A DNA stretch of 64,000 nt, from contig CM035808.1 in the NCBI GenBank assembly GCA_020466095.1, forward strand, positions 75,370,110-75,434,109, read 5' to 3'. The stretch is from Chlorops oryzae. Taxonomy: Eukaryota > Arthropoda > Insecta > Diptera > Chloropidae. The translations under genes were made by a program, and so were the position numbers. The stretch's first letter is position 1. Each line of letters starts with the position of its first letter. Shown here one piece after another: positions 21,470 through 31,101 of the stretch. The notes beneath the pieces were generated by a model, which was not told the origin of the DNA, ran no database searches, and saw nothing but the letters and a program-made list of their open reading frames with translations.

Positions 21470-22147
21470 TTAAAAAGGTTGGATTATTTTGAAGGAGTAT
21501 TTTTGACTATTTGTATGCTCAATATTTACTTTTTCGTTATTAATTGAACTATTTGCTTTATTTTTGTCTCCTAGTGAACTTGTAGGCGTGGGTGGAGGAG
21601 GAGGTGGAAGGGGTTTTGGACTCGTTTTGCTGCTGCTGGGGCTTGGACTCTGTGTGTTCCTAAATTCCCTTTTGAAATTTTCTATTTCTTCTTTCAGCCA
21701 CCTTATTTCTTCCACTCTCTCTCTTAAAGTTTCCTTGTCTCTCTCGACCTGGTCTGCTAGCTTTTCCCCTGCTGCGTTGCTTAATGCTTTTTTAAGATCC
21801 TTGTTTTTCTTATCGGACTCCTCAGTTAATAACCTGCTCGCGTCAATTTGGTTCTTTAATTTTTTTCGGTCTTTTTTTTGGCAGTTTATTGTTTCTTCTA
21901 ACTGTTGGATTTTTTTCTTATTTGTCTCGCTCTGCTTACTCAATGGACCTCTTACTTTGTCTATAAGGAAGGATGCCTCCCCAAGTTTCGAAAATTGGCC
22001 TAACACTATTTGACCTTTAATTAACTGCGAAACCTCTCGCCCTTAATCTGCTTCTTTAAATAATTCTCTTGCTGTCTCTAAAACTACTGCAGTATCGATT
22101 TCTGATTGTTTAATTGTTTGTCTAAGTGCTTCCAATTCTTCCTCCAT
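21470..22147 (-). pseudogene. Gag N-terminal coiled-coil and poly-proline module
   Basis: From an ATG at 22147 the frame runs to 21470 with a single TAA at 22043-22045. The protein is a long, heavily charged coiled coil (IQQLEETINCQKKDRKKLK; ERVEEIRWLKEEIENFKRE). A Ser/Pro tail including PLPPPPPPTPTSS follows. It joins the capsid part by a frame change near 21470. The related element at 56074 starts its Gag at the capsid part and has no counterpart, so the module may be an acquisition of this family. Its role is unknown; a multimerisation domain is a reasonable guess. Confidence 0.65.
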
Positions 22148-23342
22148 ATGACTCAATTAAATACGGATTTACTCCGTTCATTGTTTATTGCACATAAAAA
22201 AAAAAATTTTCATTCGCATCTAAGTACACCAAATGCCAGCCTACTTAACCGAAAATAACAAAAATTAGCAAACAGTAATAGTTACAACTCTTCGCACATA
22301 AATTCAAATTCACGTACTCACCATGTTTTGTTTTGTTCTGGTTTTCTTTAATTTCTGGGTCTGCTTGGTTTATTTGTTTGTGTTTATTAAAAGAAATTTG
22401 TTGAATTTTTTGTTTGTGCGTATGTTTGAAACTCAACTTATTTAATTAAATAACTTTCTCAACCACAAATAGCTTCTTCATAAAAATATTGACAAACTGT
22501 TTGTAACAATTTATCCGTCAATATCACTAGTTTACAGAATTTAAAACTTTCGCGAGAGCAGAGACGAAATGATGGTTTTAAGACTAAATTGTGATCGCTA
22601 ATTACGAAAATGGCATCTGTTTTTTTTCCAAAGAATAGTTTTTGAGATATTGGCAAAAAACGTGTTTTTTGGTTACTTAATGAAATTTTGCCAAATAACT
22701 CCAAAACGGCTAGCCTAAATAAAATAAAATTTTATCAGCATGAAGCAGAAAACTTTCCTCTTTGCAACAATATATCATTTGTTACAATCCGTATCTTAGT
22801 TTTTGAGCTATAGGCATTTGAACTTGAAAAAATTTGACTTTTTGGTTTTTTTTGAATTTTCAAAATTTCATTTTAACTTTTAAGTAAAAAAAATTTTTTT
22901 TTAATTTTTTTCGGTAACTAAAAATGAAAATTTTATTTTATTTAGGCTAGCCGTTTTGGAGTTATTTGGCAAAATTTCATTAAGTAACCAAAAAACACGT
23001 TTTTTGCCAATATCTCAAAAAAAATTCTTTGGAAAAAAAACGGATGCCATTTTCGTGATCAGCGACCCCAATTTAGTCTAAAATCCATCATTTCGTCTCT
23101 GCTCTTTTTTTTTGTAAACTAGTGTATTTAATGTTCTTTGGTCATCACAACTTCTACAAGGTAGCCTTACGAAAAATTTTATTAGACTGGGCGGCTATGA
23201 CGCATCAACTTTTAAAACCGAAACTAGTTCCGCTTCAGTCAGTTTATTTTTTTTTTTCGCAATTCACCCTACAAAAATTTTGAAATAGCCCTTATGAAAC
23301 TATTTTACCGTGTAGATTCGAATCCAACTATGAATAGTTAAA
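22148..23342 (-). other. 5' leader of the big gypsy element
   Basis: Leader between primer site and gag. Half of it (22525-23124) is a foldback MITE; the rest is AT-rich without coding potential. Confidence 0.65.
22525..23124. mobile_element. Foldback MITE with about 200-bp inverted arms
   Basis: Begins CACTAGTTTACA and ends TGTAAACTAGTG. The arms (about 22525-22737 and 22924-23124) are inverted copies sharing GCTAGCCGTTTTGGAGTTAT, the AAAAACACGTTTTTTGCCA block and CATCATTTCGTCTCTGCTC. TAT directly flanks both ends (22522-22524 and 23125-23127) and may be the target duplication. It has no coding capacity. It sits in the gypsy leader, so it entered after or with that family. Confidence 0.8.
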
Positions 23343-23357
23343 TACCGGCTGCGCCAA
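23343..23357 (-). other. Primer-binding site (tRNA-Ser-like)
   Basis: On the minus strand TTGGCGCAGCCGGTA follows the 5' LTR directly. Drosophila 17.6/297-type elements use a closely similar tRNA-Ser site. The same motif follows LTR ends at 29897 and 56762 in this window. Confidence 0.8.
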
Positions 23358-24155
23358 TGTTAAAGCCTTCCTGTGCGTATTCTTGGAAGAAAGATAAACC
23401 TGAATCCCTTTTTTCATGTAGAAAACAAAAACAAGGACAAACAATAAATTCAGTCAATCTCTTTTATTAATTTATAGTCCTCTTGTTTGCTTTTACATGA
23501 ATTATTACTAAGCTAAACTCCTTCTTACACTCAAAATACTTCCTAGTATACTAACTAGCACTTAAAGTCCACGTTCTAGTCGCTGTTGCCGCTTGATGAG
23601 TACAGCCGATTCGAATTGGGACTTTGAAAACTAAAATGCAAGTCCCCGTCCAGATCTTGATCACTTGGTTTTATAGGTGGAAAGTGTTTAGCATTCACTT
23701 TCTTGTTGGGATGTCGCAATCTGGAATACCGTTGTTGTGTTGCAATACTATTTCGAAATTGACATTTCGCAACCTCTTGTTGTTGTTGACCCATTTTGAT
23801 GCTTGAATTCAATATCTACGAGTTTGCCGAAACTGTAACCCTTGCTGTTTTCTTGCTCGTCATTCTCGCTGCCCGCCGTTCTCGCCTGTCGTCGTTCTCA
23901 CTCTTTGTTGTTCTCGCTGTTCGTCGCTTTGGCTGTCGTTTAATTATTTATGCCAACGATCATATTACCTTGCGGCTGTTGGCTTCGCCTTTGAGTTTGT
24001 TTGTTGTTGTTCTGGCCTTAAAAGTGAGCTTGCATTTTTTTTTCAGCTTTCACTTCAAGGTCTTTGGCTATTTTAATCACAGCTAATTATGTTTTGGTTC
24101 TGACGGTCGATCAGAGGCGATACAGAAGGGTTGTGAGTAGAGACGGCTCACAACA
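23358..24155 (-). repeat. 5' LTR of the big gypsy element
   Basis: 798 bp, TGTTGTGAGCC to TTTAACA on the minus strand. Contains CTATAAAACC (about 23668-23677, minus) as a likely TATA box and a 72-codon ORF (MGQQQQEV start) also present in the other LTR, where three residues differ. Confidence 0.9.
23666..23678 (-). promoter_or_regulatory. Putative LTR TATA box
   Basis: CCTATAAAACCAA on the minus strand within the 5' LTR, about 480 bp from its start. It is the only good TATA-like motif I see in the LTR; its use is inferred. Confidence 0.45.
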
Positions 24156-24390
24156 GGCGCTATAGGTCGATAGAGAAATAAATGTTATGAAATTTTTAAC
24201 AATTTTGTACAAAAACTTGATTTAAAACCCATATAATTTCCGAAAAAGATCCGTTTCAGGCTATCTTAAGTAAAAGAGGGTATTTCTTAGATCATTTTAA
24301 GACCAACAAAATTTGATGAGTGGTTCATATTTTAATGGAGTTTTTAGAAAAAATGAGACAACTTTTTCCCCCCGCGAAATATGCCACACT
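24156..24390 (+). repeat. Repeat family F, right half
   Basis: 24195-24385 matches 25775-26000 in inverse orientation (TTTTTGTACAAAA..., CCGAAAAAGATCCG, GAGTGGTTCATATTTTAAT). It continues the family where the left half (4205-4423) stops, showing that the gypsy element interrupted one F copy. Confidence 0.7.
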
Positions 24391-24409
24391 TTTTTATATC
24401 TATCTTAAA

Positions 24410-24633
24410 GAGATATTGTGGGTCTGGGATAGCGCAGGGGATGCGTGGTATGCTCTTGACTCCAGGGCCCGAGGTGCGATTCCCGGCACAGGCGAAATTG
24501 AGTGTAATGTTCCAAGCCTAGCAGTGGTTTTTCAAAATATCGCATGTTACGGGTACACTACATAATAAGACAGACACTCACATAGACACAAGAAAACCTC
24601 ACAATGGGCCTACGGCCTAGGTGGCAGCCACTT
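24410..24633 (+). mobile_element. tRNA-derived SINE, 5' part
   Basis: 24420-24490 has a pol III promoter layout: box A TAGCGCAGGGG (24430-24440) and box B GGTGCGATTCC (24473-24483), about 33 bp apart. It is tRNA-like but has no acceptor stem pairing or anticodon loop that I would call a functional tRNA. The body runs to the palindromic GGTGGCAGCCAC, where a LINE end was inserted. The remainder continues at 25581. Confidence 0.6.
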
Positions 24634-25565
24634 TTTTTTTTTTTTTTTTTTTTTCGAGGTTGAGGAAGAAAATGTCTTCACACACACCATGGCTACGCCG
24701 CGCCATGGGTAGTGCTGGGTTCACAGAAAACGCAAGCGAACCCGTTGACCAGCTAAAAACTCCCCCTTTCCCAGGAGTTTAGTACGTGACCCGGAACTAC
24801 CGATAAGGTAATGCTTCGGGCCACGTACCTCCTGTATGAAAGATATGGTGACGTCAGTGGTATTTACTGACCCACTCATATCTTGTATCCGCTGTTGTGC
24901 CGTGCGTAGCGGCACCTCTTATTGTCGTCGAAAGAAAACCGGACTATTGTTCTCCCGCTTTTTGTCGCCTCATCATCTGTACTCTGGCTCGTAGCCTGCC
25001 TACAATCGATTGTTTCCTCGTCTATCGAGGTCTACTTTCTTTGTCTGTAATACTTTTGTAACATACGACTGTACAGCAGTCCATGTTGCTTCTCTGGTTA
25101 TCATTTTTTCAACTATGTTTTCTGTAGAAATTTGTCCAATTTGTTCTTCCAACTGTGTTCGTTCCACTGACCATCTATGGCAGAAGAAAAACGTATGTTC
25201 GGCGTCGTCAATATCGCCATCCCCGTAAAGGCAGTTTTGTTGGTTAATTTTTTTCATACGGTGTAGGTATTTACAAAAATAGCCATGGCCTGATAGCATC
25301 TGAGTAAGGTAGTACCCAACTTCACCAAACTTCCTGCTCACCCACGTTTCTATGCATGGTATTAGCCTTGCGGTCCATCTGCCCCTGGTTTCTGTTGTCC
25401 ATATATTTTGCCATATCCTTAGCGTCTCCTGTCGTGAGGTCAGCCTGTTTGTTTCATCGTTTGTTTGGGATGCTTTCCATTTTTCCTGCCGTTCGCGAGC
25501 AATCAGATGTATCGGGATGCTTCCCCTTATTACGAGCACCGCTGCCTCGGAGACTGTTCGGTATG
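24632..25565 (-). mobile_element. R1-clade LINE 3' end, 5'-truncated
   Basis: On the minus strand the insert starts in ORF2 at about 25565, runs through the C-terminal coding end and 3' UTR, and ends in a poly(A) of about 23 (T run 24632-24654). The 15-mer AGGTGGCAGCCACTT flanks it at 24619-24633 and 25566-25580 as a target duplication. 5' truncation, poly(A) and a long duplication are the marks of target-primed reverse transcription. Confidence 0.88.
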
Positions 25566-25578
25566 AGGTGGCAGCCAC
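25000..25578 (-). pseudogene. R1-clade ORF2 C-terminus
   Basis: An uninterrupted frame of about 190 residues with the R1-type C-terminal pattern. It includes TVSEAAVLVIRGSIPIHLI, then LPC-like RLIPCIETWVSRKFGEV, a G-H-G-Y-F block, and the zinc-finger-like segment CLYGDGDIDDAEHTFFFC (one Cys apparently replaced). These residues follow the RT domain in R1/LOA-type LINEs. The RT and endonuclease are absent because the copy is 5'-truncated. It stops at TGA or an equivalent at 25000. Confidence 0.78.
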
Positions 25579-25580
25579 TT

Positions 25581-25615
25581 TATCTTACATAAAGTGATAT
25601 TAATACCTATACCAA
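25581..25615 (+). mobile_element. SINE tail after the LINE insertion
   Basis: TATCTTACATAAAGTGATAT continues the sequence that precedes the LINE, beyond the second copy of the target duplication. It is the probable 3' end of the SINE. Confidence 0.45.
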
Positions 25616-26170
25616 AGGTTTTAATAAATTTGTCACGTGGTTTGTAGCCGAACAAAAGAGTCGCGATAGATATAGACGTAGATATATAAATTCTTGAGCA
25701 GGGTGACGAGAGGAGTCGATATAGCCATGGAAGTCAGTCTGTCGGTCACAAATTCATTTTTCCTAATTTACTCCTAAGCCATAAAAGATATTCGGCATAT
25801 ATTCCGGGGAAAAAAGTTATCTAATTTTTTCTAAAAACTCAATTAAAATATGAACCACTCATCGAATTGTTTTTTGGTCTTGAAATGCTCTTAGAAATCC
25901 ACTCTTGTACTTAAGATAGCTTGAACTTGAATACCGGATCTTTTTCGGAAATTATATGACTTTGAAATCAAGTTTTTGTACAAAATTGTATTTTTACTCT
26001 TCTTTCATATCAATGAAATATTTTTTAAAACGGTCAAACGATAATGGGGCTACGACTTACAAATATTGACAAAAATTCGCAAAATCTTTCCTAGCGGATA
26101 TTTAAAAAACGCGAGGTAACTCTCTATTTTTAGGCATATATTTAGATTTAGCAAAATAAATAATGCAAAA
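25616..26170 (-). repeat. Repeat family F, inverted copy
   Basis: Inverse-orientation copy of the sequence split at 4205-4423 and 24156-24390. Its outer end contains CATGGCTATATCGACTCC, a motif resembling those found near the ends of fly DNA transposons, as far as I recall. With the split copy it forms a long inverted repeat around the SINE/LINE. Confidence 0.65.
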
Positions 26171-26507
26171 TAATTTGTTTCAAGCCAAAGGCAAATTTAG
26201 TGCTGAGTAGTGTCGTCAGTGTTATCAGAGACTATACGATAATGATTTGAATTTTCCAAATTACCACTGATGAAAAAGCTGCAGTCAAAGTAGCAAAAAT
26301 CTGATGCTGCCCATTAACTATAAAATCTATCGAACGATTGCGAGAGTACTGCATATAGTATTCCTCGCTAAAAACTTACAAACAGCGCCCTTGCAAAGTT
26401 TATTAAATGTCACTTTTAAATGCAGGAATTTTTCTTGCCACTTACTGCACCCTCACATTTGTACCATCGCATTTGTACGATCGATTGTATAGTAAATTGA
26501 CAGCATA

Positions 26508-26934
26508 AGGGTGGTAGCTGCCAAAAAGTTTAAGCTTAGGCTAAATCTTTTTGTTTCGAAGTTAAAGTAGTAGCTACCAAGCCAAATCAAACCGGTCCTA
26601 GAGAATTCAATGTTCGAAAATGTGCAGCCACATTTTTAAATTTATGCCCAAAAACATATGGTTTTTACTATTTTCGAACACTCTTTCAAACTAGTAAGCC
26701 GATGGAAAAACGTTAAAATATGAACAAAAGTATTTTTTTCTTTTCAAGTTTTTAAAACTTATGTTATTTGTTTAGTTCTCTCTGCTCTCTTCGAATTTTC
26801 GAACGTTTTCTTTCTTAAAATGTATGACAACTTTGATGGAGTAATAAACCAGGTTTAATCGATTCGTCAACTTCGAAAATTAAAGCGAATGCTAAGAATT
26901 CTTGCTTAGTCTGAGCTGGAAACTACCACCCTTA
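26508..26934. mobile_element. MITE with AGGGTGGTAG inverted ends
   Basis: Starts AGGGTGGTAGCTGCCA and ends TTTCCA-like GGAAACTACCACCCT, flanked by TA on both sides (26506-26507; 26935-26936). About 427 bp, no ORF. Subterminal sequence (CTAAGC..., TTTCGAAGTTAAAG) is also inverted. A TA duplication suggests a Tc1/mariner-type origin. Confidence 0.65.
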
Positions 26935-26936
26935 TA

Positions 26937-27370
26937 TCGTTGCTTAAACTTTTGCTTTTGAAAATTTAACAGTTACAGTCAAGGCAAAATCAAAACATCG
27001 ATCTCTGAACATTTCGAGCAAACAAAAAATTTCGAAGCTCTTCAGAGCTGGCTGCACTGTATTTTATATTTTTTTATTGAAAATTTCAAAAAACTCCGAA
27101 CTGAAGGCGAAGAACAGTTTTGCGATTCATTATGTTTTTTTGATTTCTGATTTCTGCTTTAAATTCGATTTTCAGCAACAATGCACAGTGCTTCAGCCTC
27201 TAGAGAGGCGCGGTCAAATCAATAGTTTGAAAACTATTCTAGATAGAGCAATGGAACTTGGTCCTAATATTAATTTCCTTGTTGCCTTGTTGTAAAAACT
27301 AAGGAAATAAAAGTAGGAAGTAAAAGTAAGGAAATACCCCACTTCTCTTTCGGGAATAAGTTTTTTTTAA
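26937..27370. other. No recognisable gene
   Basis: A 72-codon frame at 27077-27295 has no family features. Nothing else is visible. Confidence 0.5.
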
Positions 27371-28206
27371 ATTTCGATAAATGCGTTGCCGTAACGTATA
27401 CTAAATCCCATAGACCTATTGTTTTCTCCTATCAACTCAATGAATCTTCTCTCAAAAAAAATGATTTTGTTAAGGATTTAGGTGTTATTTTTGAATCCAA
27501 ATTCACATTCAATAAACATTTGAATTACATTATTCCAAAAGCGTATGTCATGCTTGCATTTATCCGAAGAAATAGCCTAAATTTCTCAGATCCATACACT
27601 TATAAAGCTCTCTTCACTGCGTTTGTGCGTTCGAAATTGGAGTATGCGTCTATTATTTGGAATCCATATTACAATTATCAGATCTTACGAGTTGAGCGTA
27701 TCCAGAAAGCGTTTACCCGTTTTGCGTTACGTTCTCTGCATTTTGAAAGTCAACTGCCAGCATATAATGTGCGTTGCATGCTTATTGGGCTAAAATCGCT
27801 AGAATCTAGACGAAAAGTACTCTCAGCGCTTTTTGTTGCTGATATTATTAGTGCCAGACTTGATTGTCCTGCTCTTTTAGAGCTTATTAATTTCAACGTC
27901 CCTTTTAGAGCTCTTAGACGTGTTGATACTTTTTACTTAGATGTCAGACGCACGAACTATTCATCGCTGGCTCCTATTTATAGAACTTTAATGCTTCTAA
28001 ACTCGCTCCCAATCGGAACTAATGTTGACTTTACATTTACCAAATATCGTCTTAAAGAATTACTCTTAAGCATTTTGTAAAATTCCTTATCTGTAGATTT
28101 AATTATTTTATTTAAATTTTTATTATCATTAGTCTGTAAGAATATATATGTTCATAGACTGCAATAAATGAATTGAATAAATGAATTGAATAAATGAATT
28201 GAAATC
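27371..28206 (+). mobile_element. LINE 3' end with 13-bp tail repeats
   Basis: The C-terminal part of an RT ORF is followed by a short 3' UTR. It ends in three copies of the 13-mer AATAAATGAATTG (28165-28203), a microsatellite tail typical of poly(A)-less LINEs such as the CR1/I groups. It is 5'-truncated. Confidence 0.75.
27380..28080 (+). pseudogene. LINE RT C-terminal region
   Basis: The frame reads FVKDLGVIFESKFTFNKHL just upstream of the ATG at 27520. It continues with KAYVMLAFIRRN, FVRSKLEYASIIWNPYY, RIQKAFTRFALR and RRKVLSALFVADIIS. These blocks are the thumb and C-terminal region shared by CR1/jockey-type LINE proteins. The catalytic FADD box is upstream and missing. The frame is intact to TAA at 28078-28080, so this end of the copy is fairly young. 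Confidence 0.8.
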
Positions 28207-28466
28207 TTAAAGGTCTGCAAAACCTTGTCGTTGGACGAGGGTTGTCCCAAATAACCTGCATGTCTTGAGTCACAAGCTTAAAAGAGATATACGACGTCAT
28301 GTACAAATTTCAGTCAGGGAATTTCTTATTTGAAAGTTTCTGCTTATATGCTGTGTCCCGAGCTGCCATCGAATCCCCATTTCCCCACCAAAATAAAGGT
28401 ATGTGGTTCTTCAATTAGAACTCATAGAAAGACAAAGCAGCTACTCCATAAAATTTTTTTTTCTGC
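28207..28466. other. No recognisable gene
   Basis: Short unassigned stretch between the LINE tail and the next ORF. Confidence 0.5.
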
Positions 28467-28758
28467 TTAAATGTAATATTTAAGAGAGTTTGTGTTCAGC
28501 GTACGTTTCTGTTGTGGTTTTGTTAAGCTCGTTTCTAAAATGATAGATAAGATTTCGTTTGCGCTTGGAGAGTCGTGGCTAGGTTCGTGGGCTTTGTCAC
28601 GTAAGACTTCCACAATGGAACTATCGTGATGTGACATTACGGCTTTTCTACGTCCTTTTGTTCGATCAGACCATGCAGTTGAGAGTGCCATTGGTCGTCC
28701 CCGTTGCTTAGCAGTCTTTGGTTTTCCTTTCTTAGCAATAATTTTACACTTTCAACAC
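28467..28758 (-). pseudogene. Unidentified coding fragment cut by an LTR
   Basis: On the minus strand a frame is open from the LTR border at 28758 to 28467. It reads CKIIAKKGKPKTAKQRGRP, then SDRTKGRRKAVM and a Ser/His-rich part. The basic GRP segment followed by SDRTKxRR resembles an uncharacterised arthropod transposon-associated protein, only from memory. The upstream part is lost where the LTR begins. Confidence 0.35.
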
Positions 28759-29455
28759 TGTTGGGGTAATATAGTACGATGTCGTGGAGTTTTTGTAAGT
28801 ACGCACGTCACACTATTATCCTTGTTTGCTTTAGAAATAAAAAAATGAAATATAACATTGTCAATTCAATCCTTCTATTTATGAAATCAGAATCCTTATG
28901 GCTAACAGATTTATGTTAATCCTACAACTGCTGATAATACTCGATACTTCCCTTAGTTATAGCTATTTAATTTTATTCGCCAGCTTGGTTGTACGTGCAA
29001 AAGAGCTGAGACGTCTTTCGGATTAATGAAAAAATCAGTCTGCCTTTCCATGGATCCAAGTTCCGCTTTTGTAAGAATAATTTACTGATTTGGAGCTGCC
29101 TCAGCGACCCATCGATGTTATGCACTTTCTTCAGTCGCTCTGCTCTTCTTTTGTTTCCGTAGGTCAGTCAATGCTATTATTTCAGAATATATAACCCAAC
29201 TAAAAGTGCTGAATTGCATTACTGGTGTTTTGACGCTAATGCTGCTTACGTCTGCCAGTCGTTGCTCGTTCCTCGGTCACCATTCTGCTTTTTGTTTTTG
29301 TTTTTCTTGTTGATATTAAGCACGCTTGCTGTGCTGACGCTTGTTATATTGTTGTATTGCGTAATTTTAACCATCTGTTGGTTTTTGCTTGTTCAGTGGC
29401 GTAAAAACGAGGGGACCGGTAATGGGAAATGTTTGAGTCGAATCTTGACTCACAA
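28759..29455 (-). repeat. LTR (3' type) of a gypsy element, minus strand
   Basis: 697 bp. On the minus strand it begins TGTTGTGAGTCAAG at 29455, directly after a polypurine tract, and ends ACCCCAACA at 28759. No primer site follows its end, so it is a 3' LTR. The internal region that should lie at higher coordinates is mostly missing. Its start resembles the LTR at 56074. Confidence 0.7.
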
Positions 29456-29472
29456 CATCCCTCCCCATTTGA
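29456..29472 (-). other. Polypurine tract
   Basis: On the minus strand CATCAAATGGGGAGGGA precedes the LTR start at 29455. Confidence 0.7.
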
Positions 29473-29699
29473 TGAAATCGGGTCCGTCGCGATGATTGAA
29501 ACCTCGGAGCTAGATGGTTTTAATGAGTATATGATAGCATATTGAAACGGTGTCTATGGCTTTATTATTGAAAACCATTTTGCATGTGTATTGCACTATA
29601 TTTTTGTTTTCCTTTTAATGTTGTTCTTCTCCTATCTAACTTTTGACTCTCCTTCGAATTGAATTTGTCGTTTTTATTCAGATAGAATTTTCGTTGAAG

Positions 29700-29892
29700 A
29701 AGGTACAACCTTGGGCAGTATCAAGTATTCTCAGGAGTTGTAGAATTAAGATAAATCTGTAAGCCATAAGGATTCTGATTTCATAAATAAATGGATTGAA
29801 TTGACAATCTTGTTATTTATTTCTAAAGGAGTATAGGATATAAGTGTGATGTGCATACCTATCCAAGTGCCACAGCGTCGTATAATTTAACA
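29700..29892 (+). repeat. Truncated LTR end with primer site, plus strand
   Basis: Matches the end of the neighbouring LTR in inverse orientation (GCCATAAGGATTCTGATTTC, TTGAATTGACAAT). It ends TTTAACA, and after four bases comes TTGGCACAGCCGGTATTCGACTGA (29897-29920), a Ser-type primer site. It is therefore the 5' LTR end of a related element of opposite direction, cut off at the left and, at 30000, by a Bel/Pao LTR. Confidence 0.7.
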
Positions 29893-29999
29893 TCAATTGG
29901 CACAGCCGGTATTCGACTGACTTACTAAAGTTTTAAAATTATTCATCATTCTGCGGCTTGATGCATGAAGCATATTGAGCAAAGTTGGGACTGTGACAG

Positions 30000-30420
30000 T
30001 GTTGACAAACCGTTCTCCATAGAAAAACCCTTAATTAAGAATATTGTTTTACTAATAATATGCATTAGAAGCCTTTTTGTCGGCTAGCATTAGGAGCCTT
30101 ATTGTCAACTGGAATTAGGATTCTTATTGTCAGTTATCAGGAGTTTTAAGTGTCAAAATTTCCTGTTTCATTCCTTTTCTTTTTGGACGCCAGAACAAAA
30201 GGATGCTCACTTAATTATAAATCTTTTTCGTCTTCATTGGTCCCGTGCAGTCATAGCTTTAAAAGCTAACTACCTTTGTTAGAATACAAAATTAAACCAA
30301 CTCTAAAGCGACATCGGCTTTATAAATTTCGAAACACCTTCCAGGCATCGAAACGAATAAAAGGTTTTAGGGCGACTACATAAATTGGTGTTCTTTATTA
30401 TTGGAGTTGATCCGAAACTG
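30000..30420 (+). repeat. 5' LTR of the Bel/Pao element (end approximate)
   Basis: Begins TGTTGACAAACC. The similarity with the inverse copy at about 44600-44861 runs through ATTGGAGTTGATCCG and fades near 30420. The exact 3' border and the primer site are not clear to me. Confidence 0.65.
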
Positions 30421-30559
30421 ATTCTTTAAAGTTGCTAGGATTGGAAAAAGTATTAAGCACCAGCATCGCAAAAGTATAAGTCTTTATTCAGTTTGAAAAG
30501 GGAAGAGGAAAAACAGTACTCACGTCGTGCGGAGGCAAAAAGAGAAAGATGATAATGTC

Positions 30560-30883
30560 AGCCATGATCCGGACGCATGTACATCATGTAGGCAATAAAT
30601 CGACATGGACCATATGGTGCAGTGCCACAAATATAACAAATGGTGCCATTTGTGTTGTGTCGACGTCACCGCCGAAGTAAGCCCACAAGAATGGATATGT
30701 ACCCCATGCGTGAACGCAAAAATTATCAACGGTGTCAATGGCAAAGATCAGAATGCGCAGTCTCCGATCGAAACTACGTCAACTGTCAGCGATATGCTGC
30801 CGGTAGCCAAATCTAAGGAGGTTAAGGCAAAAGGCAGCGGTGTTGATCCTTCGGCATGCAAGTATGAAAGTCAAACTAACTAA
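30560..30883 (+). pseudogene. PHD-like finger of the Bel/Pao polyprotein
   Basis: The frame reads DACTSCRQ, then TAA at about 30596, then DHMVQCHKYNKWCHLCC and WICTPC. The Cys/His spacing is that of a PHD finger, which several insect Bel/Pao polyproteins carry at the N-terminus. The first Cys pair is separated from the rest by the stop. An in-frame ATG at 30605 opens the remaining 92 codons. The rest is Ser/Thr/Lys-rich. Confidence 0.65.
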
Positions 30884-31101
30884 GATTTGGAACTGATATT
30901 CTTAGAGGAAGAAAGGCAAACTAATTAATTGTATATACGTTAAAATACATGATCTTTCATATAAACAAAGAAATTTACGCCAGTCAGTCAGTCAGAATAA
31001 AAGTAAATATGAGTCAATCATTGCGAGTACAAGCCGATGTTTTCAAGGAAAAGAAATTAGTGAAGGGAGTCAGGCAGTCGTGTTACGAGCGGAACAAATA
31101 A

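Larger units (their letters stand above)
4424..24155 (-). mobile_element. Env-bearing Ty3/gypsy (errantivirus-like) element, interrupted
   Basis: Two direct repeats of about 0.8 kb (4424-5225 and 23358-24155) begin TGTT and end AACA. On the minus strand the 5' LTR (23358-24155) is followed by a primer-binding site, TTGGCGCAGCCGGTA. The 3' LTR (4424-5225) is preceded by the polypurine tract AAAGGAGGAGGGA. Between them lie gag, protease, RT, RNase H, integrase and env in gypsy order, all on the minus strand. Subtracting the nested 5.4-kb mdg3-like element and the 0.6-kb foldback MITE leaves about 13.7 kb, long for a gypsy element, so at least one more insertion or extra module is likely. No clean target duplication was seen (flanks ACGCG and GGCGC). 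The genes carry several frameshifts and stops. Confidence 0.88.

Noticed and set aside
21564..22013. Plus-strand frame rich in Gly, Leu and Ser
   Set aside because: Antisense of the coiled-coil and poly-proline coding sequence.
24420..24495. tRNA gene
   Set aside because: Box A and B are present, but I cannot fold a convincing acceptor stem and anticodon arm. The sequence runs on into a SINE body.
27077..27295. 72-codon plus-strand ORF
   Set aside because: No motif, no start context and no neighbouring element to which it belongs.
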